A stretch of 64,000 nt of DNA from Trogon surrucura (taxonomy: Eukaryota; Chordata; Aves; Trogoniformes; Trogonidae). The first letter of the stretch is position 1; each line of letters starts with the position of its first letter. The notes beneath the pieces were generated by a model. It was given only the letters and a program-made list of their open reading frames with translations, made no database searches and was not told the origin of the DNA. Position numbers and translations under genes: made by a program. The stretch lies in NCBI GenBank assembly GCA_020746105.1, contig CM036617.1:135435845-135499844 (forward strand), read 5' to 3'. Positions 38,606 through 50,837 of this stretch are shown in pieces.

Positions 38606-38645
38606 TGTATCTGGGATGAAGGCATTTAAAGATAAATGCAATCAT
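36183..38645 (-). CDS. CR1 ORF2 protein, endonuclease-reverse transcriptase, N-terminally truncated
   Basis: This 820-codon frame has no stop or frameshift. The C-terminal half of the AP-type endonuclease is present: GDFN at residues 36-39 (metal and phosphate-contact Asp and Asn) and SDH at 104-106 (the catalytic Asp-His pair). The N-terminal endonuclease segment with the TNxRS- and ETWW-type motifs is lost. The reverse transcriptase follows: [11 protein letters not shown] at 337-347, NYRPVSL at 396-402, motif [10 protein letters not shown] at 466-474, motif [12 protein letters not shown] at 523-533 and motif C FADD at 554-557, then the CR1 C-terminal domain to the natural stop. In an intact CR1 this protein nicks target DNA and primes reverse transcription of the element RNA. 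Residues 1-14 come from flanking DNA, so the Met is not native. RT residues look intact, but nicking activity is not expected. Expression is not supported by any visible promoter. Confidence 0.92.
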   Translation of the reverse strand: MIAFIFKCLHPRYIVDEAFYRHLRAVSQSQALVVVGDFNFPDICWKDNSASQPQSRRFLQCIDDNFLMQMVEEPTRRGALLDLILANKEDLVEAVKVEGCLGCSDHEIVEFRISCSRNKIASRIATLDFAKANFGFFKQLLEKIPWARLFEGKGAQDSWLAFRDCFYHAQDQSIPTRRKSRKGARRPAWLNRDLLGKLKGKRRIYRSWKAGLATWEEYKAVVRGCREATRKANASLELNLARGVKDNRKSFFKYVADKTNTRGNVGPLMNEVGALVTEDTEKAELLNAFFASVYSAGGCPEEPRSPEAPEEVRAVEEFALVDEDWVRDQLSNLDIHKSMGPDGMHPRVLRELADVIARPLSIIFAKSWETGEVPEDWREANVTPVFKKGKKEDPGNYRPVSLTSIPGKVMEQLILGAISRHIRDKRVIRDSQHGFTKGKSCLTNLIAFYEDITRWIDDGRAVDVVYLDFSKAFDTVSHSILAAKLRKCGLDSRVVRWTANWLRGRRQRVVVNGAESGWRPVSSGVPQGSVLGPVLFNIFIDDLDEGLESTISKFADDTKLGGVADTPEGCAAIQRDLDRLEGWAGKNLMKYNKGKCRVLHLGRNNPGFQYKLGNDLLESSVGERDLGVLVDSRMTMSQQCALVARKANGILGCIRREVVSRSREVLLPLYSALVRPHLEYCVQFWAPQFKKDREVLERVQHRATRMIKGVEHLPYEKRLRELGLFSLEKRRLRGDLINVYKYIKGECQKDGARLFSVTTTDRTRGNGLKLEHKRFCLNSRRNFFSVRVTENWNRLPREVVESPSLEAFKTCLDTFLCSIV

Positions 38646-39838
38646 CAGGCACAGTCAACATGGGGTCACAAAGGGCAAGTCCTATCTAAATAATTGGATA
38701 TCCTTCCACCATAAGGTGACTCACCTAGCGGCAGTAGAAGCCAGTGGATGTATTTTTTCTGGATTATAGTAAGGCTTTTGACATTGTCCTTCACAGCATT
38801 CTTCTGGACAAGCTGTGTGAACATGGTGTGCCAGGGTGTAGAACTGGCTAAAAGGCAGAGCTCAATGGGTCGTAGTGAATGGGGCTACATCTGGCTGCTG
38901 ACCGGTCCCCAGCAGTGTTCTGCAAGGTTCAACTCTACGGCAAGTTCTGTTCAATATTTTTGTCAATGACCTGGATTCAGGAGTCGAATGCACCATTAGC
39001 ACGTTTGCAATCAATACTGCTGTTGACTCCGTGGAGGAACAAAAGGCCTTGCAGACAGTCTGGACAGATTGGAGCACTGGGCAGGGATTAATGGGATGAA
39101 ATCTAACAAGAACCAGTGTCACATTCTGCATCTGGGATGGAGTGATGCTGGGCAAAAGTATAAATTGGGAGAGGAGTGATTGAAGAATAGCCCTGCAGAA
39201 AGGGATCCATGGGTGCTGCTCCACAGCAGGTTCAACATGAAACAGCCAAGAGGGCAAACGTCATCCTGGGGTGCATCAAACACAGCATTGACCATTTGGT
39301 CAAAGAGGTGATTATTCCACTGTATTCAGCATTGGTGTGGCTTCACCTTGTGTGCAGTTCTGAGCCCCCCACTATAGGATGTGAAGGTCCTTGAATGCAT
39401 CCAGAGGAAGGCAACAAAGCTGGTGAAAGGGTTAGAAGGCATGTCCTCTGAGGAGCAGCTGAAGACTCTGGGTTCATCTAGGTAGGAGAAAAGGAGGCTG
39501 AGGGGTGACCACATTAAGAGGAGAATGAGGTGCTGATCTCTTCTCCCTGGGGTGTAGCGATAGGACGTGTGGCCATGGTTCAAAGCTGCTCCACGGGAGG
39601 TTCAGACTTGATATTAGGAAACACATCTTTACCGAGAATGTGGTCAGACACTGGAATAGGCTTCCCAGAAAGCTCGTCAATGTCCCAAACCTGTCGGTGT
39701 TTAAAAAGCTTTTGGACAACGTCTTTAATAACATGCTTTAACTTTTGGTTAGCCCTGAAGTGATCAGGTAGCTGGACTAGACAATCATTGTAGGTCCCTT
39801 CTACTATTACTGTTACCTTGGGATCACGGAATTCTACA
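38628..39838 (+). mobile_element. old CR1 LINE, plus strand, RT to near 3' end
   Basis: Starts around QHGVTKGKSYL (near 38650), then FLDYSKAFDIVLHSILL (near 38760-38810, a motif A counterpart), FNIFVNDLDS (near 38950) and ANVILGCIKHSI, followed by VKEVIIPLYSALVWLHL (near 39260-39345), and the C-terminal RLPRKLVN segment near 39660. The YADD or FADD equivalent near 39000 reads FAINT, so the active site is destroyed. Many frame changes show an old copy. Its 5' end lies within about 30 bp of the 5' end of the younger minus-strand element. The terminal octamers are not clear. Confidence 0.88.
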
Positions 39839-41630
39839 GTAGCATTAACAGCTGCCATAGCCCTACTCCTTATACAGGTATGTCCTCATATAACAGAAAC
39901 CATCTGTTCCCAAATCAGGACAAGTAGTTGATGCACTGACTGGAGTCCTAATCCTCTGATAACAACTTTTCCAGATCCACACCTAGAGACATGAAATCGT
40001 AATGACTTTAGGACAGATTTAGCATTTTTAAATAATATGATTTTTTTTTTTCAATTTTTCAGTCCCATTTGGCTGGCAGAATGCTACCAGAATATGCAAT
40101 TTAATACAGTCATAGCTGTCACAAGATATCCTAGACTGCTCTATCCATAGACTGTCTTCTATATATAACTGATAAGCGCTTGCTCAATTAAGGTTGTATT
40201 TAGAAGTCTCAGCCATGTAACTAGTGGCTCTTTGCACTGAGCTTTCATTATAAATGGAAAACAAGCTTTCCTCACAACAGTAATTTTAATGCCTCAAATG
40301 TTTTGGTGTTGTATTTATAATAATATCTAATGTTAACAAGGTCTCTAATTTTAAAACCCAGTGCAATTCTTTGAATTTTTGATATTAAACTGCAGACTTT
40401 TTCTTCATAAAGAACAGAAACAGAATTAACAGTGTTAAACAAGGAAAAGCCTGTATATTACTATTACACACCTTATTGTGAAACAACTGGAGATTCCTTT
40501 TCCTGAGACTCATCAAGGAGTCCATCTCACTTCATACACAGCACAAAAATAAGCTGTCAGAAGCAGGAATACCTGGAAAGCTGCCAGTACAAAGTAGATT
40601 TTGTGCAAAGTTGTGGTAATGTTACTTTCAAAACAAACCAAACATAGCTGAACATGACCCAAGACTTTCTCTTCCTAGGCCGTAAGCAAGATGTCACAAG
40701 AACTAAATTTGAGATGATAAACACAGGAGATATGACATTTCTAAATAGTCCACAAGTCCACATGACTACTTATTTCTGCATCTTTTTCTTATAATTCAGA
40801 GGGCTTCCTCCATCAAAGGAACTCTAGTTTGAGTTACGTAAAGGCTTCACTTACTTTCAGAGGCTTTCAGGACAATTTTTGGACAGGTTCTATTTTGCTA
40901 ATTTTTAAATAATATTAGGAGTGGTCCATTGACCTCTGACAAGTGTGGGTCATTTTGACCCTCTACATACCCAAAGCAGCTGGAAATCAAGTGAACTGAA
41001 TTCTCCATTATGCAAGTCTATTCAGTGTCTTAAGTGCTCATTAGACTTTCTTTCACTTCCACTCCCTGCCCCAGCAGTTTGAGTCTACAGTACCAACCTC
41101 TATTGAAAAATTGTGACTGTTGTCCAAACCCTTTACTTCCACATCCTACAGCATAAAACCCTAACATCAGAGAAAGTAAAATGCTCAGTCCTTAGAATAT
41201 TAGAAACGTACCCAACACACTTTGAACTTACAGCTCACTTACCACCAACACCTGTGCATGCTGAGACTTTAAAAAGGTGTTATGATACATCTGTTGTGAG
41301 CATCCAGCTAATCTCATCTTCAGATAGTACAATTTGTATTTATTTATCTATCTAGATACTTACATGGCATCTTCACTGTATTACTAAGGCACTTCACAGG
41401 CAGTAATGAATTTCTCCAAGAAATACCCTTGCAAAATAATCATGATTATATCCAGTTGAGAGGTGAAGAACAGATATACATAGTGATGGAGTGCACTGCT
41501 GAAGGTCACCCTAAGCCTATGAAACAGTCATAACCAGACCAGAAGTCTCCCAAAATCACAGGTTGGCTGTGGCTTCTCCTATGCTGTCTTGACAGTACAG
41601 AAAGTCCAAAAGAAGCAGTATCATGATCTT
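39839..41630. other. unique AT-rich DNA, nothing recognised
   Basis: About 1.8 kb between CR1 copies. No gene, RNA or recognised repeat was seen. A homopolymer T run lies near 40042-40051. Confidence 0.5.
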
Positions 41631-41827
41631 TCACAGAATCACAGAATCACAGAATGTTAAAGGTTGGAAGGGACCTTAAAGATCATCTAGTCCAACCCCC
41701 CTGCCAGAGCAGGATCACCTACAGTAGAGCGCACAGGAACGCGTCCAGGCGGGTTTTGAAAGTCTCCAGAGAAGGAGATTCCACAACCTCCCTGGGCAGC
41801 CTGTTCCAGTGCTTGGTCACCCTCAAA
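41631..41827 (-). mobile_element. CR1 LINE 3' end, same subfamily as the 34-kb copy
   Basis: The tail TCACAGAATCACAGAATCAC is followed by a 3' UTR and ORF2 end that match the copy at 34141 with five differences over about 176 bp. It is truncated to about 197 bp. At the truncation point CTCAAATTT and AAATTTGAG form a 9-bp inverted repeat (41822-41830 and 41844-41852). Confidence 0.94.
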
Positions 41828-43694
41828 TTTCACCCTCACTTTCAAATTTGAGACAAAAATATTACCTCTGACTGAAATAATCTGAAAACGTTAAGAATGT
41901 TGAGCTTATTTGTATCATGCCACCTCAAATACCTTACTACGCAGTTACATATCATTTATCTTTATATAATTGTCCCACTGCTGCCTAGTGGTAGCTGTGT
42001 CTGAGCTGAGTAACAGTGGCTGTTTTTGTCATGCAGAAATAACTGGTATAATAGAGGAAATATGTTTCTCTACAAAGTATTGCTTGCTTATAGCCTCTGA
42101 CCTTCACAGTACCATAATGCTAATCTTTCTTAATTTTCACCCTAAATCACTAGGGAAAAACCTCAATGTTCATATTAGAAATCCCCCACTGCAATCAGCC
42201 TGATAATACTGGGAATGACACTTGTAAGCAGAAGTATCTATATCTTAGTTTTGACGGGCATTCTGGTTCTTTGGGAATATAAAGCACAGACTTTATAGTC
42301 TTGTAGTGCTTCTAGCACTGAGAAACTATCAGGAAGCTTACTGGTGTGACTTGACTATGAAAGCAAAGTAAACAGAAGTATAGATTTAGGCTCAGAAAAG
42401 AGTTTTCTTGAAGCAGGTGTTCACAGATACACGGGAGGTAATTTGCTAACTCTGTAATGTGTGTGTGCACTCACAAGGATCACATGGTCATTTCTGACTA
42501 ACTATGTCCATACTACTGTACAGACCTAGAAGTCTAGTACTTCCCTGCAGGTTGTTACAACTTTTTTATATTTTTCATCTCTTGTACGAAAGACATTTAG
42601 TTTGTTTCAATATACCAGAGTGTTTTATGACATGTGGAGGGCAGGTCTCTGGATAGGTGTTCAACAAGCCTTTCTGCACCACGTACACATCACACATTGC
42701 ATGCTTGAACAAGTCTGATGGACTTTACCTGTCCTCAATTCTTATCCTATCCAAATCTGTCATCAGAAGGACTGCAGAAACAGCACCAAACAAATGTCCA
42801 ATATGACTTGGAGGATGAAGAAATCAGCATGCGATTTTAAAATCTGTGAGTTTTCAGCATCATACACAAAAGCTAGCTTCAAGAAGTACTTTTCAGGCGC
42901 ACCTCTTCTCTTAAGGTAGTTTATTAATGATCAGGGGCCCACTTAGTAAGTTTGAAGCAGCCCAGGCTGGGCATGTTATAGCTCGGGCTATCCCAAGGAT
43001 TACAAAGGTTCAACCATTAGCTGAATGTCTCTCCCTCTCCCCATCAGACAGACCATCTTGCAAAAAAATGATAATTCATAATGGCAGAAAACCATCAGAA
43101 TACCAGTCTCACACCAAATAAAAATCAGCTTAGGTAAGAGCTACATCATGGTACAGTCAGTGTGTGATCCTTTAATACCCTTGATAGTAATGTAACCAAC
43201 CACCAAGTCAAACAGCCAACCTGTCCTAACATCATAAATCAGCATCACAATTCAAACATCTGTTGCTGAGACAGCACATGTAACAAATGGTAGTGCTGAG
43301 ATTTGAACCCAGTGCTATTCTCCAGGTCCTCCCTCTGCCAGAGAAGTCTTAAAGGCCAAGAACATACATAAAACCCCCGAATGAAAACCACACAGGTCAA
43401 AAAAGGACTTCATCTTACAGAGATGACAATAAAACTATAGCTTGAAAATATGGCAGCTCTAAACAAAGCCAACATATCATCCCAACACACTTCTTATCAG
43501 AAGTTAATGTCTTACTGTAGTACAGCATATTTAATTATTTCTGAACGGAAATACAAAGCACCATCTGCTGACTCCCAATATCAAATCCTGCAGCAAACAG
43601 CCGGCAAATAGATCCCTTTAGGATCACCCAGTCTAGTCTTCACCATGCCCAATTCCAGCACAGATTGCAAGATCAGCTCAGCCCACCATAGTTT
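41828..43694. other. unique AT-rich DNA, nothing recognised
   Basis: About 1.9 kb without a recognised repeat beyond the foldback at its left edge, and without a coding signal. Confidence 0.5.
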
Positions 43695-43985
43695 TAGAAT
43701 TATAGAATTATAGAAATGTCAAGGTTGGAAGGGACCTTAAAGATCATCCAGTTCCAACCCCTCCGCCAGGGGCAGGGACATCTCCCACTAGAACAGGTTG
43801 CCCAGAGCCCCATCCAGCCTGGCCTTAGAAACTTCCAAGGATGGGGCTTCCACCGCCTCTCTGGGCAACCTATTCCAGTGTCTCATCACCTTCACGGTGA
43901 AGAATTTCTTCCTAATGTCCAATCTGAACCAATCCATCTCTAGCTTCAATCCATTCCCTCTGGACCTATCACTACCTGACATCCT
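43695..43985 (-). mobile_element. CR1 LINE 3' end
   Basis: Begins TAGAATTATAGAATTATAGAAATG, then GTTGGAAGGGACCTTAAAGATC. A short minus-strand frame (43788-43982) reads a CR1 C-terminus: a [12 protein letters not shown] segment and [16 protein letters not shown]. About 290 bp, truncated, no enzyme coding. Confidence 0.94.
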
Positions 43986-44533
43986 AAAAACCCCCTCACA
44001 TATCAGACTGAGACAGGAAATTGTTTTTCATTAACATTTTAGAAATCTATTGAGTTCATTTTCATCAGTACATATTTTCCCACAAAAGGTCCCTAGATTG
44101 TTTAAGCACCCCATGGGTCCCCTTGTTATTGAGTCCAACTATCTACTTCTCTTAGTAACTCTTCACCCCTCCTATCTTTCCCTTTATTAAGCATCTAGAA
44201 CAGACACCAGCCCTAAGGGATCTTATCTTCCTCTGGCACTTTTCTGCACATTTAGGATGAGAGTTTTCATCAGTAATTATCAATTCAATGTCACCTTTAG
44301 CCTCTGATCTTCCAACAGATGAATGACTTATTGCATTCCTCAGGAGAATCAAGCATCCTGGACCTATATCTTTCTTGTCATCATCAGACGTGGAGAAATG
44401 TTCACGAGGAGCAGACATTTCAAGTTGTTATAATATTCATTAATCTACTATACTTGGGCACAATAAGAGTGATGGCACTAAAGGGAGATCTTGTCTTTGC
44501 ATCCTTTTTTGGCCTCCCTTTTCATACACAAAG
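43986..44533. other. unique DNA, nothing recognised
   Basis: About 550 bp between two CR1 pieces of opposite orientation. No signal seen. Confidence 0.45.
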
Positions 44534-44976
44534 GGGTCCTGAAGTGTCCAAAGCAGGGCAACACAGCTGGTGACAGGTCTGGAGAACCAGTGCTATGAAG
44601 AATGGCTGAGGGAACTGAGGCTGCTAAGTCTGCACAAAAGGAGGCTGAGGGGAGACCTTAATGCTCGCTACAACTACCTGAAAAAAGTTTGTAACAAGGG
44701 GGATGTCAGACTCTTCTCCCTGGTGAGGAAATGGCCGCAAGTGGCACCAGGGGAGGTCTAGGTTGGATATTAGAAGGAACTTCTTCACTGAAAGGGTTGT
44801 CAGGCACTGGAACAGGCTGCCCAGGGAGGCAGTTGAGTCACCATCCCTGAAGGTGTTTAAAAGATGAGTAGATATCGTGCTTAGGGATATGGTTTAGTGG
44901 CTGACTCAATGGTTGGACTCAATGATCTTAAAGGTCTTTTCCAACTAGAACTATTCTATGACTCTATTCTATGATT
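44534..44976 (+). mobile_element. CR1 LINE 3' portion
   Basis: Forward CR1: [20 protein letters not shown] near 44595-44665, then GGATATTAGAAGGAACTTC and a GGCACTGGAACAGGCTGCCC block, then the 3' UTR with GGTTGGACTCAATGATCTTA and the terminal CTATTCTATGACTCTATTC octamers. 5'-truncated, with one or more indels. Confidence 0.94.
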
Positions 44977-45225
44977 TATGAACTCACATAAAAGATTAAA
45001 TTGCTTTCTTTCGCTTATGTGCATCCTTTAATTAAAGAATATGCATAATCCTTTCTTAGGGCACTCCACACATTGTTTTGATGCGCTAGCAGATCACTAC
45101 TATCATTTTGCTAACACTCCCCAGCAAACCTTAAAAGGCTGCAAAATAGCATGATGCCACACTTTTGTTCATTCATTCTCAAAGGTGGCTGCCTGCATGG
45201 AGTGAATGTTCTCACATTATATACT

Positions 45226-45468
45226 TGCAAGCTGGAGCATAGGACGTTCCACAAAAACATTAGGAAAAACTTTTTCATGTGAGGGTGACAGAGCACTGGC
45301 ACAGGCTGCCCAGAGAGGTTGTGGAGTCTCCTTCTCTGGAGACTTTCAAAACCCACCTGGACGCATTCCTGTGTGGCTGCCCTAGGGGATCCTGCTCTGG
45401 CAGGGGGGGTTGGACTAGATGATATTTCAAGGTTCCTTCCAATTGCTAACATTCTGTGATTCTATGAT
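45226..45468 (+). mobile_element. CR1 LINE 3' end, J-like subfamily
   Basis: Forward CR1 from GCTGGAGCATAGGACGTTCC through GGACGCATTCCTGTGTGGCT and GGGGGGGTTGGACTAGATGA to ATTCTGTGATTCTATGA. Its 3' UTR (TCCTGCTCTGGCAGGGGGG) resembles that of the 34- and 41-kb copies more than that of its neighbour at 44.5 kb. Confidence 0.93.
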
Positions 45469-48400
45469 ACTTCATTTTCCCCTTGCATGACAGGCTCATT
45501 ATGTTTCTTCATTAAAGCCCAGTTTTCTCAGGTGTAAAATATACTAAATGCGCAATAACTTTAGCAGGATAACATAAGACTTCCATCAAGTTAGATTCAA
45601 GGCAGTCCTTCCATTTTCAGCTTCTGGCTTTAGTTCGTAAATATAATACTAAGTATTAACACTTGTACCCAGCTCTGGTGTTGATATTCAACAGCCAGCA
45701 ACTTGATGTGTGACTCTGGCCACATCATTTCAATACTGCTTCCCATCTTTCTAACTTGTAAAGAGATTGTAATCCTCAGACAGTAGAAACCATTCATTGC
45801 AAATGCCAAATATTCTTATAGTAAGCATCTTGAAGTCACATGATGAAACACTCTATAGAAATATAAAGTGACCATAAAATGTTATTATTGTCACCTGAAC
45901 TTCCAAGCAGTTTTGACACCTAGAGAGGACAAGAAACAGTGCTGCAAGAAAACTAGCAGTTACATGAAGGGCAATAATGGAAATTTTTTTCTCAAAATAA
46001 GACAGAATTCTTGTATATTTTTTCCCTCAAGTGTTAACACATAACATTCATGACAGTTTTACAGTTCCTGGCATCAATCAATACTAGGAGTAACAAGCAA
46101 GGTGTTTTTCCTTGAACCAAATGAGAAAAAGAATTCTAGTAATGACATAAAAGTAATAAAATGCTGACATCTTGACTTAGCTCTAAGTTTATATATTTGA
46201 CACATTCTTAGCTTCCTATTCAGCTACAGAGAAAATTCCTTTATCTTTATAACAAAATAATTTGAATTACTATGCAGTGTATCTTCAATCTGATACTAAA
46301 GTCATAACACACGCACATGCACACACTTCTGTACAGCCCAACTGAGCAATTAACTCACAGAGTGATAAAGTAACTTCAATTTTTAACGTTTTTGTAAAGT
46401 GAAGGTGTGCAGATGCATAGGTGGGCAAATTGACTTTGGAATCAGGCCAAACCTAAAATTAAATGCTTTGTGACAGCTGTCACTATTTGCCTGTCATGCA
46501 TCAGAGAACATCAGGCCATGCTATGACATCTCAAGAACATGTAACTTTTTGTCTAAGTTACTGTCTAGTTCAGTGCTGCCATGACAACTCTTGTGCACAT
46601 TTCTTATATCTTTAACTGATACCTGGCAAGAGATTACAAGTGAAATTCCACTTGCACCACTCCCTTGCTTTTTTCCTATTAGTATTATAAATACTCATAG
46701 GGACTAAGTCAACTTAAAGCCTTGCCAGGTAAAATGCAACAGTACAATTCAGGAGTCTCCAATCACTCAGCACCTACTCAAGAGTCCTTCCACTACCTTT
46801 GTGGATTTGCAAATACTGTTATTTACTTATTACTTTTCTCTACCCACACAAGATCCACAAGCAGCTTTGAGAAAGTGGGACATAACAGCACATTGTTGCT
46901 CGTACTCTAAATCTTCTCCAATATTCAAATTGGGCAACTGAAAAAAAAACCAAACCAACTTTCAGTGGAAAATACTTCAAGTACATATATCAAATTAATT
47001 TACCACATCACTGCTGATGGAAATCAAAACAACTGCACTTACTTTACTTTGTTTATTACAGGAGGAGTGGACACTCTCCATTAGACTTGCTTTGCTAGTA
47101 GACAAATTGCCAACTGTCAGGAGAGTCTGGGAATATGTTAACGTCAGTATACCAACACAAATGATCATATTTATTCACAACAGAGCTGCAAAAAAATGGC
47201 AAATGGGGCAAGACAGGGCGAAACTGCAAAGTTAGCATGGAATAAAAAACATATCATCCAAAGAAGTCTCAACATGACTAAAGATTATATACTTTAAAAC
47301 AAATGAGGCAGCAGATACTTGGAGACAGGCATCTGAAAAGCTGCATCTGGAGGATAGATAAGTAGCATCCCTATTCTGAACAGAATGCTGTTGCAAGATG
47401 GTTAATAAAGATGGTTAATAAAGGTGTTTTTCATCCCTCTTTCCATACTAACCAACTTTAAAAATCTAAGAAGCTGTACTGTAAAAATTTGTTCAAATTA
47501 GCTTGGAAATGGACATTGAATTTAGCTCTAAGTGCTTGTATTCGTGCCAAATATTGCAGCTATAGTGCATTTCTCTTGTCAATGTCTTTAAACTACGAGC
47601 ACACGGCAATTACTCTGCATTGATTTTAAATGCAGACTTAGCACAATAACATCTCCAATTTGTAAACAAAGGAGCAGCACTATAAATCAAACTGTTAAAG
47701 TCTCTATTTGAGCCAAACATGAGCAAATTAATAGAGAACAAGTGTAGAGTTCTGTCTTTAGATTTCTACATATTAAAACTTTGGCACCCGTTACGTTGCT
47801 CTTTATGTCACTCACGTGGCACAGGAAGAGAATTGCTGTATGATAGTAGCTTTATTGCCATGTCCCACTTACACATAGAACTGAAGATGACCTGCAGACA
47901 CAGGAAAGCCATTTGCTCAACATTACAAGCCTTTCACATACAGCCTTGCCGTGCAAATGGCACTAAAATCGCCAACCACTGCACCATGGAACTATGACAT
48001 AAGAGCAGGATGTTGAATGAGCAAGTAATAATTACTTGATGTAAGATTTGATTAGATTAATCTCTCTGTATAATGTAAAAAAGCACAGATCAAGTCTCCA
48101 GTCAGGTCAGTGAAACTAGAGAAATATATTATATTTAGTATTTTCTAGCTCAGAAGCCTAGAGATATTTTATGGTTAAACTTGTGATGCTTACAACAGCA
48201 TACTTCTGAGAAACAGGTAACAAAGCAAAAGAAAGATTCACATGAAAACTAGCCTCTGACACCTTGTCATCCATACCTGAGCAAATGTGCCCAACACACA
48301 GATGAAAGGCTTATTTTTAACCCAAAATGACACCATAATTCCAAGAGATGTCCTAGGCTTCCTGATTTTTGCCTTATCCATAATAGAGGTCAACAATTCC

Positions 48401-48517
48401 CCTGTCCGTGAGATACACCACTGAACATAACCCCATCATTGCACTGGATCTGCCTGGACATTCCACAGATGCTGAAAGGTTGCAGAGCTGCTCTGGACAG
48501 CAAGAGCTGTGGATAAC

Positions 48518-48540
48518 AATTCTATGATTCTATGATTCTT
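48518..48540 (+). mobile_element. possible CR1 tail remnant
   Basis: The octamer array ATTCTATGATTCTATGATTCTT is typical of CR1 3' ends, but the upstream sequence is not recognisably CR1. It may be an extremely truncated copy or chance simple sequence. Confidence 0.45.
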
Positions 48541-48728
48541 ACACACAGCCAGGGCTGGAGGCAGATACCCCTGCTCCAAAGGAAGAATACATAGAACTGC
48601 TTTCTGATTCCCGAACAGGGAGTTGTGAAGTGTATCAGGTATACTGGAAAGGGAAGGAATATATTCTTCAGTGATCCTAGCAGACTGATAGAAAGCTGTC
48701 CAGAAAAGTAGGAACCAAGATCCCAGGG

Positions 48729-48786
48729 AAAAAAAAGAAAAAAAAAAAAAAAAAAAAAAAAAAAAGAAGGATAAAAAGAAAAGGAA
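48729..48786. repeat. A-rich run with 28 consecutive A
   Basis: AAAAAAAAG, then 28 A residues (48738-48765), then GAAGGATAAAAAGAAAA. Because CR1 does not leave poly(A) tails, this could be an expanded homopolymer or the tail of some other retrocopied RNA. I could not identify a parent transcript in the 190 bp before it. Confidence 0.85.
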
Positions 48787-50837
48787 AATCCCGCATTTCT
48801 CCTGTTATTTTAGTGTCAGAATAAGAAGCTGCTGTTGCTGCACTCTAACCAGGCAGTGACTTCAAGGCACTTAATTTTCCAATTAATTAGATCCCTAACT
48901 TTAAATGTACAAGTAATTGATGTGTCAACACAGGCAAATGAAACAACTCTCAACATAAAAGCAAGAGAGTTGCTTCTACCACTCAGAAATGGATGATGAA
49001 TTCCACTTTTCGTAAAGAATTGCTCTGTGAGAACCAACGCAGTGACATATTTATTATATAAGGAATTTTAACATCATTCCACATTTTTACTGGCAACACA
49101 TCCCTACAAAATCCACCACCTCTCTACTTCAGCCGTAAAAAATCCTTTATATACACATACATGCAAACAAGTATGGTTCACTTAAGCATTAACTCACTTC
49201 TTGATCTTCCAGACACTACTGTTTTCTTCTTCGCCAAATACACTACATGAGATCGATTCAACACTTAAAATTCTAAAGATAGATGCCTGGTCTTCTTTTA
49301 AAAGCTCTCACAGAAATGGCAGCCAACTGGCCCCAGTTAGACTGAGTGTCACCAGTCAAGATTGACTGTCACCAACAAAGACTCTCACAGTGAAATTGCT
49401 ACTTGCCCTTAATTCCACTTTTTGGCTGGGCATAACCATTGCATTCAATCAAATTTCTTAACTACAGCCTTTAAACACCAAGGTCTGTCTCCTTTGCCTT
49501 CATTTGTAGGAATCACCACAATGGGGGACTTAATGGGTTCTTCCAAACCTTACTGAAGTCATAAACTTGGCAGAGAGAGTTACAGGAAAGCCAAAGAAGA
49601 TGTTAGTTGGGAAGCTTCCATAATGCAGAGCAATTATGGCCTGGATTTCTGTTGTTCCATAAACACACATGCACACATGTGCATACACATTCAGACAGTC
49701 AGCAAGCAGCAACAAGAATTGTTCTAAGCTTTAATGTCATACTAGCTTCATTTTTTTTTTTAATCTATTCAAATTACTAGCTCCAGCTAGGAAACCTTGA
49801 CTAGTCTACTTCTAAAATGCTTGCTGGAGACTTGGAAACTCAGTGGCAACTGAGGCATTACAAACAAAATTACTCACAAACCCTTCACTTGAGCCATGTA
49901 GCTATAAAAGAGCACTGTCAATGTGCTGTACAACACTTTAGTTTGGAATGCCTGAATTTCTACAGTTCCACTATCTTGCTCATATATCACTCCTAATCTT
50001 CCTTTAAAGGAAAAACATATTAACAGGATACCAGAAATTCAGTTGTAACTGGGGGAGACAGTTTTTGTGTAAGTTTAAATAAGGTTCTTAAGAAAGTCAG
50101 TTACTGTATTTTACTTTATCCATTTAGTGCATGCAGCCGTGAAACCAAGGCATCATCCAGTCTTCCAGCATTTGAGCTACAATGCTGGGAATGTGCAGGG
50201 ATGGGAAGGAGTCAGATGGCTCCAGAGGTGACAGGCTGGTCAAGGGATGGATATTCCATCTTTCACCTTATCTAGGTCAACAGTTTGAAACAGACTGAAA
50301 AAATTATGAGCTGACAGGAAAAGGACCTGCTGGCTCATTCCAGTCCCCATGTTGCCCACAGAAACTAGAAGTTTTTCTAGTATCTATTCAGCAATATCAG
50401 GGCATGAACAAACGCTGTCAAGGTGGGATGCACAGGTGCAGAAGGCTTGCTTGATAGAACCCAAACTCCTCTGTTCTGCAGGCAAAAACCTGCTAGCAGA
50501 CATTTCACCGATACTGAAGACTTCAACACAGAAGAACAGAAAGGAATTGCCATTTCAAGGAGATAGAAAAAATAGCTGAGCCCCTTCCTCTGGCAACACT
50601 GTGTTACTGAAGTGTTTTCCAAACTCTAGCCCAGAACACCTGACACAGATGAAAGGTTGATTCCACTATGTTCTTACTTCAACTTGTCTAAAAGCTCGTC
50701 CTCCTCTAAAGTTGTTTAAATACCAGGAAACATTACTTTAGCCCTGTCAAATGTTGGCTGAAGGATGATCACACATCTGAATTCCAGCACATACATGACT
50801 TTGACTCCTCTCCGTCCATACATCAGATACAGAAGGG

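Larger units (their letters stand above)
45469..50837. other. unique AT-rich DNA, no gene seen
   Basis: About 5.4 kb. It contains a possible CR1 tail remnant at 48518-48540, a long A run at 48729-48786, a 14-bp tandem duplication (AGATGGTTAATAA twice) near 47396-47422 and a CA-rich patch near 49660-49690. No coding region was recognised. Confidence 0.5.

Noticed and set aside
39580..39858. A 92-codon minus-strand frame opposite the CR1 at 38.6-39.8 kb.
   Set aside because: It is the complement of the CR1 C-terminal region and 3' UTR and has no independent support.
49660..49690. CA-rich patch as a usable microsatellite.
   Set aside because: The CA and TG units are interrupted throughout and too short to count as a true microsatellite.
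50349..50622. Sequence just upstream of the ERV remnant as its missing reverse transcriptase.
   Set aside because: Translations of 50.3-50.8 kb show no RT motif such as a YxDD box or LPQG segment.
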